Below the pieces are notes generated by a model. It ran no database searches. It was not told where the DNA came from and saw only the letters and a list, made by a program, of their open reading frames with translations. Source: JACDBZ01 sp036262075 (GTDB taxonomy: Bacteria; Chloroflexota; Limnocylindria; QHBO01). Taken from it: a stretch of 64,000 nt of DNA. The stretch is from assembly GCA_036262075.1 (NCBI GenBank), contig DATAJO010000011.1, positions 1 to 64,000 of the forward strand, read 5' to 3'. Positions 33,923-41,664 of this stretch are shown in pieces. Every line of letters begins with the position of its first letter. Within the stretch, counting starts at the first letter, position 1. The position numbers and the translations under genes were made by a program.

Positions 33923-34953
33923 GAGGATCCCTCACTCTGGCGGCGGATCGGTTCGACGACGGTCTCAACGTCGCCTTCGCGCGGTACAAGGTAGACGCCC
34001 ACCCCAAGTTGTCGCAGTGGCGCTTCTGTCGCGGCGACCATGGCCCGGTAGCGGGGCACGAGCGGGAGCGCGATCGCGTGCAGGGCGTCGGGCCGCCGTT
34101 GGATCGTGGTCATGACCGCATGCAGCGCGTTGGCGAAGTACGTCCGCGCCTGTGCAGCGGGATGGAATGTTCGCTTCGCGCCTTTGTTCTCTCCGGCGAC
34201 CAATCGGCTCTGCGGATGACCCTTGACCTCTACCGCGAGTTCGAGGCCGTCTCTGGTGGCGGTGACATCGACTCCGTGCTGATGGCCCACCGACTGCTCA
34301 ATGTCATGCCATCCGTTGGTCTCGAGCCATCTGACGAGGCGTGCCTGCGTCTCCTGCTCGCTCATCCAGGAGTCGTCCTCATCGACGTCGTCGCCTGCCG
34401 GGGTCGGCTGACCCGGCACATACGTACCGAGGAGCCAACGGATGAACACGGCGGGTCCGTACAGGTATGTCTGGACTGTCAGTGGCGCCAGATCGCGACC
34501 GCGAACATCGGCCTCGTACTCCTCCAATAAGGCTTGCAGGCCGCCGCTCATTCTGCCTGGCGACTGCGCTGTCCACCGCACCATGCGCTTCGCATGGCTG
34601 ATGTACGTCGAGACCGTCGTTGGCGCCAGGTCGTGGCGCTTGAGATCGGATTCGAATAGGTCCAGGCGGTGGGGAAGGTCTCCTGCGGCCAGCGGCTCAC
34701 CGCGCTGGCCATGCGAGATGAACTCGGCCCATGAGTACGTTCCCGTCAGACTCCAGGGCAGGGCCTGGATCCAGTCGTCCCCATCGGCTATCGAGAGCGG
34801 CTCGGGGGGATCGCCTCGAACGACATTGAGAGTGGCGAGGAAGTTGGCAGTCTCCTCTGATCCGTCAACCTCGACGCCGTTTGGCGCCGAGCGAACGACG
34901 GCCTGCAGGTTAGCCCGTCCGTCACGGGCTGACATGACTGCCACTACGGTCAT
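33919..34953 (-). CDS. PD-(D/E)XK nuclease with two integrase-like core-binding repeats
   Basis: 344-residue protein. Two segments, about 95-130 (LFESDLKRHDLAPTTVSTYI) and 145-180 (EYEADVRGRDLAPLTVQTYL), both resemble the SAM-like core-binding domain of tyrosine recombinases, but no recombinase catalytic domain follows. The C-terminal half has a restriction-nuclease core, GVDVTATRDGLELAVEVKGH (Asp..Glu-x-Lys). Later text (MVAATEAPLRQLGVGVYLV) resembles the end of Mrr-type folds. Stop/start overlap of 4 nt with the EVE/NucS gene indicates a two-gene unit, probably restrictive. I do not know this architecture from named families. Confidence 0.65.
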   Translation of the reverse strand: MTVVAVMSARDGRANLQAVVRSAPNGVEVDGSEETANFLATLNVVRGDPPEPLSIADGDDWIQALPWSLTGTYSWAEFISHGQRGEPLAAGDLPHRLDLFESDLKRHDLAPTTVSTYISHAKRMVRWTAQSPGRMSGGLQALLEEYEADVRGRDLAPLTVQTYLYGPAVFIRWLLGTYVPGQPTPAGDDVDEDDSWMSEQETQARLVRWLETNGWHDIEQSVGHQHGVDVTATRDGLELAVEVKGHPQSRLVAGENKGAKRTFHPAAQARTYFANALHAVMTTIQRRPDALHAIALPLVPRYRAMVAATEAPLRQLGVGVYLVPREGDVETVVEPIRRQSEGSS

Positions 34954-35060
34954 CGGCCTTCGTTCCGCACGCGATGCAGGCTGATCACGTTGGCCGAGCT
35001 ATAGAGCGGCACGGAATCCTTACAGTCGGGTCCAATTCGCCAGGTCTTGGGCTGCATGGT

Positions 35061-35687
35061 CTAACTCCCTGATCCATGCCCCTGAGGGGACGTCTCGGTG
35101 AGAACCTGCCGCCGCATCTGGTCCTCGATTGCGACAATCAGGTGGCCTGCTTCTGGAACGAAGTCCAACATCGCCTCCATCTGGCGGCCGGCAGCGGTGC
35201 GAGGACCCTCCACGCTGCGTTCAGGTTGCTCTGAGATGCCGGCCCGTCTGGGGCGGAAACGGAAGAGCGGGGTTCGAATCTCTGCACCGGCGTCCAACGT
35301 CGCTCTTGCCGCGTCGGCGGGAATTGAGGTCCATCGTTGGATCTTGTCGAATGACTCCGGCGTGTACGGCCACACGCCCCAGTCTGCGACGATGTTCGGG
35401 CGTTCGGTACTGGCGTAGTACACGACATCAATGAGTTCTTCCGTCCCGACCGGTTCGCCGACTGGCCCCTCGGCCGTCCGGCCCGATGGCGCGCCCCATT
35501 CCACGGATCCGCCGTTCGAGTCGTCCTCGGTTACATCATCATCATCTACGAAGGCGAACTCGACGTCCTCTGGGTAGAACACGTCCATGATCTTGCCGAT
35601 TTGCTCGACGCATCGGCACCTGTGGCCTTCGCCAGCCTCCCTATGCGTGCTCACGATGTCCCGAATGTCCGTGATTGGACCGCCCAT
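35061..35687 (-). CDS. Unrecognised acidic protein in defence island
   Basis: 208-residue protein, not recognised. It has an acidic tract (FVDDDDVTEDD), a conserved-looking core (EELIDVVYYASTERPNIVAD, WGVWPYTPESFDKIQRWTS) and two nearby cysteines (GHRCRCVEQ). No signal, membrane helix or catalytic motif is evident. It lies between the nuclease pair and the first DUF2075-type fragment, all on the minus strand. A defence or accessory role is only by association. Confidence 0.6.
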   Translation of the reverse strand: MGGPITDIRDIVSTHREAGEGHRCRCVEQIGKIMDVFYPEDVEFAFVDDDDVTEDDSNGGSVEWGAPSGRTAEGPVGEPVGTEELIDVVYYASTERPNIVADWGVWPYTPESFDKIQRWTSIPADAARATLDAGAEIRTPLFRFRPRRAGISEQPERSVEGPRTAAGRQMEAMLDFVPEAGHLIVAIEDQMRRQVLTETSPQGHGSGS

Positions 35688-35717
35688 CGATGTCCTTCCT
35701 ATCTGGGCTGACGATGC

Positions 35718-36095
35718 CTATGGCCGAGTTACCACACCACCTAACGCAGCCTCCTCGCAGTTGTCGGCGTTCGACGGACCGATGGTGCCGTCGCTCCACC
35801 GCTTGAGCTCGACGACCGCGTTCTCGGCGCTGGTGGGGGAGTGGCCGGTCAGCATCGCGTCGAGGCGGCGGCTGGTGTTGCCGAGCTCGTATTCGAGGAT
35901 GACGCCGTGGTCGTCGAGCTCAGCCTGGTCGAGGAGCATCGACAGCGCCATGAGGCTGTTCTGCCAGCTCGCCACCTCGGACGGCGCCGGCCGATGCCCG
36001 ATCTGGGTCGTGTACTTGGCGCGCAGCTTCTCCGCGATCCGATGCATGCGCGCATCGGCTCGAAACTGCTCCGTCGTCCCGGCGTAGAGCTTCAT
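35718..36095 (-). CDS. DUF2075-type N-terminal domain, copy 1 (truncated)
   Basis: 125-residue protein corresponding to the N-terminal domain of DUF2075-family helicase-like proteins, which are normally several hundred residues longer. Family signature: KLYAGTTEQFRADARMHRIA, PSEVASWQNSLMAL, DHGVILEYELGNTSRRLDAM, and VVELKRWSD, where the Asp and Glu-x-Lys resemble a PD-(D/E)XK nuclease core. The helicase part is missing. Its ATG forms an ATGA overlap with the GIY-YIG gene. Two more copies lie upstream with about 95 percent DNA identity by eye, and all three begin exactly at the start codon. It could be a stand-alone nuclease domain or a scar. Confidence 0.7.
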   Translation of the reverse strand: MKLYAGTTEQFRADARMHRIAEKLRAKYTTQIGHRPAPSEVASWQNSLMALSMLLDQAELDDHGVILEYELGNTSRRLDAMLTGHSPTSAENAVVELKRWSDGTIGPSNADNCEEAALGGVVTRP

Positions 36096-36643
36096 TCCCC
36101 CGATTCCACCAGCCAAGGTCCCGGCGGAGTGCCGAGCTGCTTCCAAGCGGACGCAAAGCGCGACGCAAACAGAAGCTTCAGCTGTTCCCCTATTGCGAGA
36201 GTGGCTACTGCGTACCCCGCCTCCCAAGAATCCGGTCCAACTACCGCGACGAAGTCCTTAAGGAGCTGCGCGCCGTTCACGCACCGGGCGTAGGTCGCTC
36301 GCGGCGAGGGCGGCTCGCCGTAGTAGCGTTTGAACTGAGATTCACGCTCCCTGGCCGCCGACGTCGTCGGCGCCTCCTCCCACCAGACGGATGGGTAGCT
36401 GCGCGTGCAGTATGCGGCGCAAAGCACCTCAGCACTGCCACGGTGCGTTCCGAGTCGTGCAAGCATCCCGACCCGCGTCCGTAGGTTCGAAGACGTTCCC
36501 ACGTGCGCTAGGCATCTGCCCGAAGTCACGAGATACATTCCGGGCCGGGCGGGAAGCCCCATGGCCGTCCTATTGAGGGGCACCGGTCCGCTCAATCCCG
36601 AGCACTCCGGTCCATCGGCATCGAAGGCCCACGTATCGATCAC
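36092..36643 (-). CDS. GIY-YIG-like nuclease protein
   Basis: 183-residue protein. Residues about 33-110 resemble a GIY-YIG fold: PGMYLVTSGRCLAHVGTSSN (PG-YLV..HVG, in place of G-YY and YIG), LRTRVGMLARLG, then a WWEEAP and RERESQF segment with the expected acidic residue. The remainder is unrecognised (AGYAVATLAIGEQLKLLFAS). It overlaps the CBS-HEPN gene by 4 nt upstream and the DUF2075-type copy 1 by 4 nt downstream, so it is the middle of a tight cassette. Activity is inferred from the fold only. Confidence 0.6.
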   Translation of the reverse strand: MIDTWAFDADGPECSGLSGPVPLNRTAMGLPARPGMYLVTSGRCLAHVGTSSNLRTRVGMLARLGTHRGSAEVLCAAYCTRSYPSVWWEEAPTTSAARERESQFKRYYGEPPSPRATYARCVNGAQLLKDFVAVVGPDSWEAGYAVATLAIGEQLKLLFASRFASAWKQLGTPPGPWLVESGE

Positions 36644-37458
36644 TGAGCCCTGGCCTCTTCCTTCACCGTCGGCGGCGCGTCAGAGCCGCTCACCGCGAGA
36701 AGCATGGCGCGGAGCCGCTCCTCGGTCCCGATGAGCTCCTCGATGGTCCTTGTTCCAAGGAAGTCGCTGGTGGGATGCATGACCTGATCTCTAAATCGCG
36801 TCAGTCCGCTGGTGGCCCTGAGCCACTTGGTCTTTGTGGGTTGGCCGAACCGGCCGTGGAGGGCCGCCTTCCCGACCAACGAGACGAGATCCGAGAACTG
36901 GAATGCCGTCAGCACATCCGCATCTATGTTTTCCTTCCGAGATGCGTTCCACTGGCCAAGGGCCTTCGCCCGTCGACGCGGCGAGAGGAAGTTGACGGCA
37001 ACTCGTGGGTCGTCGAGCGTCTCCCGCGCGACGGATGCCATGGTCATCTCGAGATCAGCAAGGAGCAGATAGAAGTGGACCCGGACCGGCTGTTTGTTCA
37101 GGTCCGACGGCGTGACGAAGCCTGCTAACCCCGTTTCCCCCACGGCGAATACCACCGGGGCGGCAGCGAGGCGCCGGAGAAGCATCCCGATCGGTGCGCC
37201 GGCGCTCACAAGGCAGGGAGATGCCAACCGTTCGAAACGTAGGCGAGCATCAGGTTCCGCATTCTCCGCCCACGCTCGTGTGACATACCCCACCACCTGA
37301 CTCCCGCTGGTAACGGGTGCCTGGTCGAACCGGTGCGGTGCGAGGACCTGGACCACTTCGCGTGCGCGCGCGGAAGCGCGGACGCTCACAGCCGACGCCA
37401 TGGGCGTCATGAGGTGGCGCGCTGTGATTGCTCCTGAAATCGAGTCATACGGAAGCAT
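36640..37458 (-). CDS. CBS-pair protein with HEPN-like RNase motif
   Basis: 272-residue protein. The first about 125 residues look like two CBS domains (HLMTPMASAVSVRASARARE, VVGYVTRAWAEN, then APVVFAVGETGLAGFVTPSD), which usually bind adenine nucleotides. The C-terminal helical part ends with LTRFRDQVMHPTSDF, where Arg223-x4-His228 fits the R-x4-6-H motif of HEPN ribonucleases. A nucleotide-gated RNase is a natural hypothesis. It starts 1 nt after the stop of DUF2075-type copy 2 and is coupled to the GIY-YIG gene. Confidence 0.65.
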   Translation of the reverse strand: MLPYDSISGAITARHLMTPMASAVSVRASARAREVVQVLAPHRFDQAPVTSGSQVVGYVTRAWAENAEPDARLRFERLASPCLVSAGAPIGMLLRRLAAAPVVFAVGETGLAGFVTPSDLNKQPVRVHFYLLLADLEMTMASVARETLDDPRVAVNFLSPRRRAKALGQWNASRKENIDADVLTAFQFSDLVSLVGKAALHGRFGQPTKTKWLRATSGLTRFRDQVMHPTSDFLGTRTIEELIGTEERLRAMLLAVSGSDAPPTVKEEARAQ

Positions 37459-37459
37459 C

Positions 37460-37771
37460 TCAAGAACCCGAAAACTTGAGCTCGACGACGACCGCGTTCT
37501 CGGCGCTGGTGGGGGAGTGGCCGGTCAGCATCGCGTCGAGGCGGCGGCTGGTGTTGCCGAGCTGGTACTCGAGGATGACGCCGTGGTCGTTCAGCTCGGC
37601 CTGGTCGACGAGCATCGACAGCGCCATGAGGCTGTTCTGCCAGCTCGCCACCTCGGACGGCGCCGGCCGATGCCCTATCTGGGTCGTGTACTCGGCGGGC
37701 AGCTTCTCGGCGATCCGATGCATCCGCGCATCGGATCGATACTGCTCGGTCGTCCCGGCGTAGAGCTTCAT
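37460..37771 (-). CDS. DUF2075-type N-terminal domain, copy 2 (truncated)
   Basis: 103-residue near copy of the neighbouring truncated protein, identical in most positions (KLYAGTTEQYRSDARMHRIA, HGVILEYQLGNTSRRLDAML). Homology ends in VVVELK, after which 4 unrelated residues precede the stop. The homologous block begins exactly at the ATG, and the sequence upstream is unrelated to that of the other copies. It is followed after 1 nt by the CBS-HEPN gene. Confidence 0.7.
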   Translation of the reverse strand: MKLYAGTTEQYRSDARMHRIAEKLPAEYTTQIGHRPAPSEVASWQNSLMALSMLVDQAELNDHGVILEYQLGNTSRRLDAMLTGHSPTSAENAVVVELKFSGS

Positions 37772-37884
37772 AGGGCGATCGCCTCCGGGCGGTGCTGCCC
37801 ACGAAGGCGGGTGCCCCCGAGGGTCAGCGATGAGTTGAAGGCAGCGTAACGATCTAGATTCTGATTCCCTTGCTGGAGGACCGC

Positions 37885-38298
37885 GTGGAACAGACAGCCG
37901 GCGCAGCCGCCCTCACCACCGAGGAGGCCCAGCGCGTCTTTGCGATCACGCTCTTCACCGATGACCTGGCGGAGTCTGCGCGCTTCTACCGGGACGTCTT
38001 CGGCATGCCTGTCGTCAACGAGGACGCCACCAGTATCGCCTTCGCCTTCCCGAACATCGTCGTCAACCTCGTGACGGTCGACGACGCACCGCAGCTCATC
38101 GAGCCCGCTCCCGTGGGAGGGCCGGGCACGCCGGCGGGCATGATGCTGACGCTGCAGGTCACCGACGTGGACCTCGCGTGCGAGCGCCTCATCGCTCACG
38201 GCGTGACGCTCCTCAACGGACCGATGACCCGGCCGTGGGGCCCGCGCACCGCGACGTTTGCCGACCCCAGCGGCCACTGCTGGGAGCTCTCCAACTGA
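37885..38298 (+). CDS. Glyoxalase/VOC-family protein
   Basis: Vicinal-oxygen-chelate superfamily protein of about 137 residues. It shows the two beta-alpha-beta units of the fold: FAITLFTDDLAESARFYRDV and MLTLQVTDVDLACERLIAHG, ending TATFADPSGHCWELSN, the usual metal-ligand segment. A GTG 4 nt after GGAGGA is preferred; a TTG five codons earlier is possible. It is the only plus-strand gene between two minus-strand DUF2075-type fragments. Substrate unknown; dioxygenase, glyoxalase or resistance roles are all possible. A decayed copy of its 3' end lies near 42.95 kb. Confidence 0.85.
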   Translation: MEQTAGAAALTTEEAQRVFAITLFTDDLAESARFYRDVFGMPVVNEDATSIAFAFPNIVVNLVTVDDAPQLIEPAPVGGPGTPAGMMLTLQVTDVDLACERLIAHGVTLLNGPMTRPWGPRTATFADPSGHCWELSN

Positions 38299-38450
38299 CG
38301 CTCCATGAGGCTGTTCTGCCAGCTCGCGACCTCGGACGGCGCCGGCCGGTGCCCGATCTGGGTCGTGTACTCGGCGCGCAGTTTCTCCGCGATCGGGTGC
38401 ATCCGCGCATCGGCTCGAAACTGCTCGGTCGTCCCGGCGTAGAGCTTCAC
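38196..38450 (-). pseudogene. DUF2075-type fragment, copy 3 (fused to antisense of glyoxalase gene)
   Basis: Third copy of the same 5' gene fragment. From a GTG the first 49 codons match the other copies (KLYAGTTEQFRADARMHPIA, PSEVASWQNSLM), then the frame runs into antisense of the glyoxalase gene for 35 codons before a stop. The GTG overlaps the TGA of the zinc-ribbon membrane gene. The break at about 38,300 is the edge between fragment and glyoxalase cassette. Probably not functional. Confidence 0.75.
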
Positions 38451-39070
38451 CCGCGTTGCCTGCCAGGTTGGGTTGCCGGTGTCCGATGCTGCATCCACGC
38501 GACGAAAGCAAGGACTCCGGCGAGGCCCATCGCTACGAGGGCGAGGATGAATGCCTCGTGTGTCAGGCCTTGGCTGACCTGGTACCCGCCCCAAGCTACG
38601 TTCAGGACCGCCCAGACCACGGCGCCGGCCATGCGGCCTGCCGAAGGGGCGACGATAGCCATCGCTCCGAAGTACGCAGTGATTAGAGCGGTCACACCGT
38701 TCCATATGGCCAGTCCAAACGCGTCGGATGAATCCATGAACCCGAGGCCGCTGTACTGGAGCTGCAGGAAGGCCAGATAGCCGATTGTGGCCGCGCCGAT
38801 CAGCCAGGCAATTCCGGCTAGAACCGGCACCGTCTGGTTCGGCGCCGCTCGGTCCGTCCCGCCGGCAGCGCCAGAAGGCGTCGGAGCAGCGGGCACGGGA
38901 ACAGGGGGTGCGGTCATCGGCCGGGCGGGCGGAGCGGGCCGTGTCAATGGCGTGAGAGCCCCGGCCGGCGACGGTTGGATCGACTCGAAGTCGAACCTGC
39001 ATTGCGTGCAATACCGCATGGTTTCCACACGCCGGGTACCGCACTGCGGACAAAACCCAATCGTCGTCAT
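38447..39070 (-). CDS. Zinc-ribbon membrane protein
   Basis: 207-residue protein with an N-terminal zinc ribbon (GFCPQCGTRR..YCTQCRFDF), a Pro-rich linker and about four hydrophobic helices from residue 80 on (VLAGIAWLIGAATIGYLAFL, IWNGVTALITAYFGAMAIV, AVVWAVLNVAWGGYQ, FILALVAMGLAGVLAFVA). Function unknown. It overlaps the lipoprotein gene upstream by 4 nt and the third DUF2075-type fragment downstream. Another zinc-ribbon-plus-helix protein lies about 2 kb upstream, suggesting a shared envelope theme. Confidence 0.8.
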   Translation of the reverse strand: MTTIGFCPQCGTRRVETMRYCTQCRFDFESIQPSPAGALTPLTRPAPPARPMTAPPVPVPAAPTPSGAAGGTDRAAPNQTVPVLAGIAWLIGAATIGYLAFLQLQYSGLGFMDSSDAFGLAIWNGVTALITAYFGAMAIVAPSAGRMAGAVVWAVLNVAWGGYQVSQGLTHEAFILALVAMGLAGVLAFVAWMQHRTPATQPGRQRG

Positions 39071-39555
39071 TGATCCAGCCCGTCCCTAGCCTTCACGATC
39101 AAATCAGTGGCGTCCGCCCATTCCGCCTGCAGATCCGCCCTGATCGAATCGTTGGTGCAATCGATGTCCGAAATGCAGTCGTTCCAAACGTTGTTGGCAC
39201 GGATGTACGCATTCATCGCATCCTCGGCGTGCACGCCGACGTGTTCGATGCAACCCGCCCCGAGGTCCTCGAAGCCGATTCGGTCATACGCAACGCGTAT
39301 GTCACCGACTCGCTCGCTGTAATTCGCGAAGTTCAGCCCAACGTTCAGCCGCGAGTCCAAGTCCTCCAGCGCTTCCACCAGCTCCACGACCTCATCAGGA
39401 CAGCTGACTGGTGTGACCGGCGGGGCCGCTTCGCTTGGGGCAGACTGCGTGGAATCAGTTCGCGGAACCAGGGTCCCACCACAGCTCGCAAGGGCGAGGG
39501 CTAGCCCAGCGGCAGCCAGCGAGCTACGCATGAGGCGCATTTGCATGCCTTTCAT
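39067..39555 (-). CDS. Small lipoprotein
   Basis: 162-residue lipoprotein: hydrophobic signal ending ALALASCGG (lipobox Cys25), a short Ser/Pro linker, then a mostly helical domain with four conserved-looking cysteines (SCPDEVVELVEAL, GCIEHVGVH, DCISDIDCTND). No family recognised. It is the first gene of the pair with the zinc-ribbon membrane protein (4-nt overlap), so both probably act in the envelope. Confidence 0.75.
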   Translation of the reverse strand: MKGMQMRLMRSSLAAAGLALALASCGGTLVPRTDSTQSAPSEAAPPVTPVSCPDEVVELVEALEDLDSRLNVGLNFANYSERVGDIRVAYDRIGFEDLGAGCIEHVGVHAEDAMNAYIRANNVWNDCISDIDCTNDSIRADLQAEWADATDLIVKARDGLDQ

Positions 39556-39702
39556 CGTCTTGTTTGCGCGCAGTCGCCGCGCACGCGCGCGAGCGCTGAC
39601 GAAATTCAGGCAGCGGGCGGCGCGTGCGGTACCGGCGTCGGACGGTCACCCTCCCCTCCATAGGCAGCTTGCCCGCGATGTTAGCAATGGTTGTCCAGCT
39701 GC

Positions 39703-40143
39703 CTAGTACCGCAGCAGGGTCATGACCCCGCCGACCCTGTTCATCATCCAGATGCCGAGAGGCAGCGTGATGATCGGCAGGCTGATGACCCATGACAGAA
39801 ACATCCACAAGCCGCCCAGCCACCAGCCGATGAGCACGAACCAGATCGCGCGCACCAGCAGCGGACGCTGATCGGGGTTGCGGCCCTTGAGGTAGGTCAC
39901 CCCGTCCTTCACCGTCGACTCGTACGTCACGGTCCGGCCGCGCAGGGTCATGATGGCTGGGATCCGGTTGAACAGCATGAATGCCAGCGGCAGGCCGATC
40001 ACCGTTACGGCCAAGAACCACCCGAGGCCGATCGCCAGGCCGGACAGCCACCAGCCGATGAAGATGTACCAGATGATCCGGACGAGGAAGCTCGGCCCCC
40101 CGCGATCGGTGATGACGATCATCTGTGGCGTTTCGCCGGTCAT
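39703..40143 (-). CDS. YccF-type inner membrane protein
   Basis: 146-residue membrane protein with two YccF/DUF307-like units: IIWYIFIGWWLSGLAIGLGW and AIWFVLIGWWLGGLWMFLSW, each followed by a Leu/Ile/Pro helix (IGLPLAFMLFNRIPAIMTL, LPLGIWMMNRVGGVMTLL). Such proteins are of unknown function. It is the last gene of a four-gene minus-strand operon, overlapping the preceding gene by 4 nt. About 150 nt without a gene separate it from the lipoprotein gene. Confidence 0.85.
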   Translation of the reverse strand: MTGETPQMIVITDRGGPSFLVRIIWYIFIGWWLSGLAIGLGWFLAVTVIGLPLAFMLFNRIPAIMTLRGRTVTYESTVKDGVTYLKGRNPDQRPLLVRAIWFVLIGWWLGGLWMFLSWVISLPIITLPLGIWMMNRVGGVMTLLRY

Positions 40144-40457
40144 GCGTCCTCCGCCGAGGGAGGCGGCGCGAGGACGGCGCGACCGGAGCCGTGCCAGTGC
40201 TCGTGGTCGAAGAGGCCCGTCAGCGACTTGTACCAGGGGTTGCCCTGCTGTCCGTACTTGAAGGCGACGAGCGCGTTGCCATTCAGCGCGCGGACCTGCT
40301 TCACCAGCTCGGCCTTGACCGCGCGGATGTCCTTGTTCTGCCCGGGGATCTGGACCTTCACCTCGCCGAGGTCGCGCGCTCCCTCGATCCGATCGGCCTC
40401 GGTGAAGAAGACCCCGTCGAGCTCGGTGCCGATGACACCGTATCGGCGCATCGTCAT
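40140..40457 (-). CDS. Unrecognised small protein
   Basis: 105-residue protein, not recognised. The core is AVKAELVKQVRALNGNALVA, FKYGQQGNPW and FDHEHWHGSGRAVL, with an alternating strand-helix look reminiscent of YbjQ-like or dodecin-like small proteins, but I cannot assign it. The ATG shares one base with the stop of the DUF4177 gene, so translation is coupled. A second ATG two codons later is an alternative start. Confidence 0.65.
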   Translation of the reverse strand: MTMRRYGVIGTELDGVFFTEADRIEGARDLGEVKVQIPGQNKDIRAVKAELVKQVRALNGNALVAFKYGQQGNPWYKSLTGLFDHEHWHGSGRAVLAPPPSAEDA

Positions 40458-40657
40458 CAGGCCGGAACCTCGCGCTCGAGGATGATGATCAGCTCCTCGC
40501 GGTTGCCGGTCATGAAGCCCGGGAACGACGCCGTCACCGCCTCCGACAGCCGCCAGCCCTCCTGGGCGTAGGCGTTCAGCGCTTCCTCGACCCGATTGGG
40601 ATCGAACTTGCCGCCGAACCATCGGTCCTTCTGGGTGAGGATCTTGTACTGGAACAT
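40457..40657 (-). CDS. DUF4177 family protein
   Basis: 66-residue protein matching DUF4177: MFQYKILTQKDRW, LNAYAQEGWRLSEAVTA, ELIIILERE. Function unknown. A ribosome site GGAGGGAG precedes the ATG by about 7 nt. It is the second gene of the operon, 23 nt after the zinc-ribbon gene. Confidence 0.85.
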   Translation of the reverse strand: MFQYKILTQKDRWFGGKFDPNRVEEALNAYAQEGWRLSEAVTASFPGFMTGNREELIIILEREVPA

Positions 40658-40680
40658 CCCGTGGCTCCCTCCGTTTGCGT

Positions 40681-41664
40681 TTAGCCGACCTTGGTCCAGG
40701 TGCCGCAGCCGGTCGTCTCGAAGCCGCGGTCACCGGCGGCGATGGTCATGATCAGACCGCCGTCGGTCGAGATGTCGTTCGCGATGAGCTCATTGAACGT
40801 GCCGCCGAAGCCGGACAGTCGAGCCGCATAGCAGCCGAACCCGCTCCCTCCGGTGCTGCGCCAGGTGCCGGGCACGATATCGGTCCCGACGATGTAGACG
40901 CCGTCCTCGGTGATCGGGCCAGCCGGGTTGGTCGTCACCGCCGAGAGATCCGCCGACCAGGTGCCGCACCCGGTGGATGAGAACCCGGCATCGTTCTGCC
41001 CGATCGTCACGACGAAGTAGCCGCTGCCGGTGCCGTTGGCGATGATCTCGTCGAGGCTGCCTCCGAAGCCGCTCAGGCGCTCCCAGTAGCAGAAGCTCGC
41101 CGGGTTGCGGGTCCGATACGTGCCTGGCTGCACGTCGACGCCGACGAAGAGGTCTCCGCTGCCGAAGGTCGCGACGACCGGTGTGGGCACCGGCGTCGGC
41201 ACCGGGGTCGGGCGTGGCGTCGGCTGAGGGGTCGGCGGACGTGGCGTCGGCTGCGGAGTGGGCGGGCGCGGCGTCGGCCTCACGGTGGATGTTGGATCCG
41301 GCGTCGGTCTCCGGGTGGGCCTGGCCGTTGGCCGTTCCGTGGGCGTGGCCCGTGACGTCGCTTCTGCCGTCGAGGTAGGTTCCAAGCTGGCAGCCGCCGT
41401 AGTCCCGTCGCCATCGCGGCCCGCAGCCACGGAGCCGATGACGACGAACGCGAGGACTGCGCCCGCGGCGATGCCGCGCTTCTGCAGGAGCGATCGCTCC
41501 GCCCACCATGCGCGCATGCCGCCTCGAGAGGGTCTCGGGTCCCTAGGTGGGGGAAAAGCAAAGGCGGCGCCGATCGGCCGTCCGCACTTAGTGCAGAAAC
41601 TGGCACCCGGAACGACCGACGCACCACACGCCGGGCAGGAGGCGGGGGAGTACGGCTCGGGCAT
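40681..41664 (-). CDS. Zinc-ribbon, membrane-anchored protein with duplicated outside domain
   Basis: 327-residue protein. N-terminal zinc ribbon (SCPACGASVVPG..FCTKCGRPIG), one transmembrane helix at about 63-82 (GIAAGAVLAFVVIGSVAAG), a long Pro/Thr linker (PTPRPPTPQPTPRPTPVPTP) and two copies of a beta domain, recognisable by VGVDVQPGTYRTRN versus VGTDIVPGTWRSTG, each with a Cys pair (FCYWERLSGFGGS, FGCYAARLSGFGGT). This is a cytoplasmic zinc sensor joined to an outside domain. First gene of the four-gene operon. Ligand unknown. Confidence 0.8.
   Translation of the reverse strand: MPEPYSPASCPACGASVVPGASFCTKCGRPIGAAFAFPPPRDPRPSRGGMRAWWAERSLLQKRGIAAGAVLAFVVIGSVAAGRDGDGTTAAASLEPTSTAEATSRATPTERPTARPTRRPTPDPTSTVRPTPRPPTPQPTPRPPTPQPTPRPTPVPTPVPTPVVATFGSGDLFVGVDVQPGTYRTRNPASFCYWERLSGFGGSLDEIIANGTGSGYFVVTIGQNDAGFSSTGCGTWSADLSAVTTNPAGPITEDGVYIVGTDIVPGTWRSTGGSGFGCYAARLSGFGGTFNELIANDISTDGGLIMTIAAGDRGFETTGCGTWTKVG

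Noticed and set aside
33919..34953. Tyrosine recombinase of the island
   Set aside because: Only core-binding-like segments are present; the catalytic R..HxxR..Y domain is missing and a PD-(D/E)XK core occupies the C-terminus.
35718..38450. Integron attC array
   Set aside because: The repeats are coding 5' ends of one gene with no attC-type imperfect palindromes, and no integron integrase is visible.
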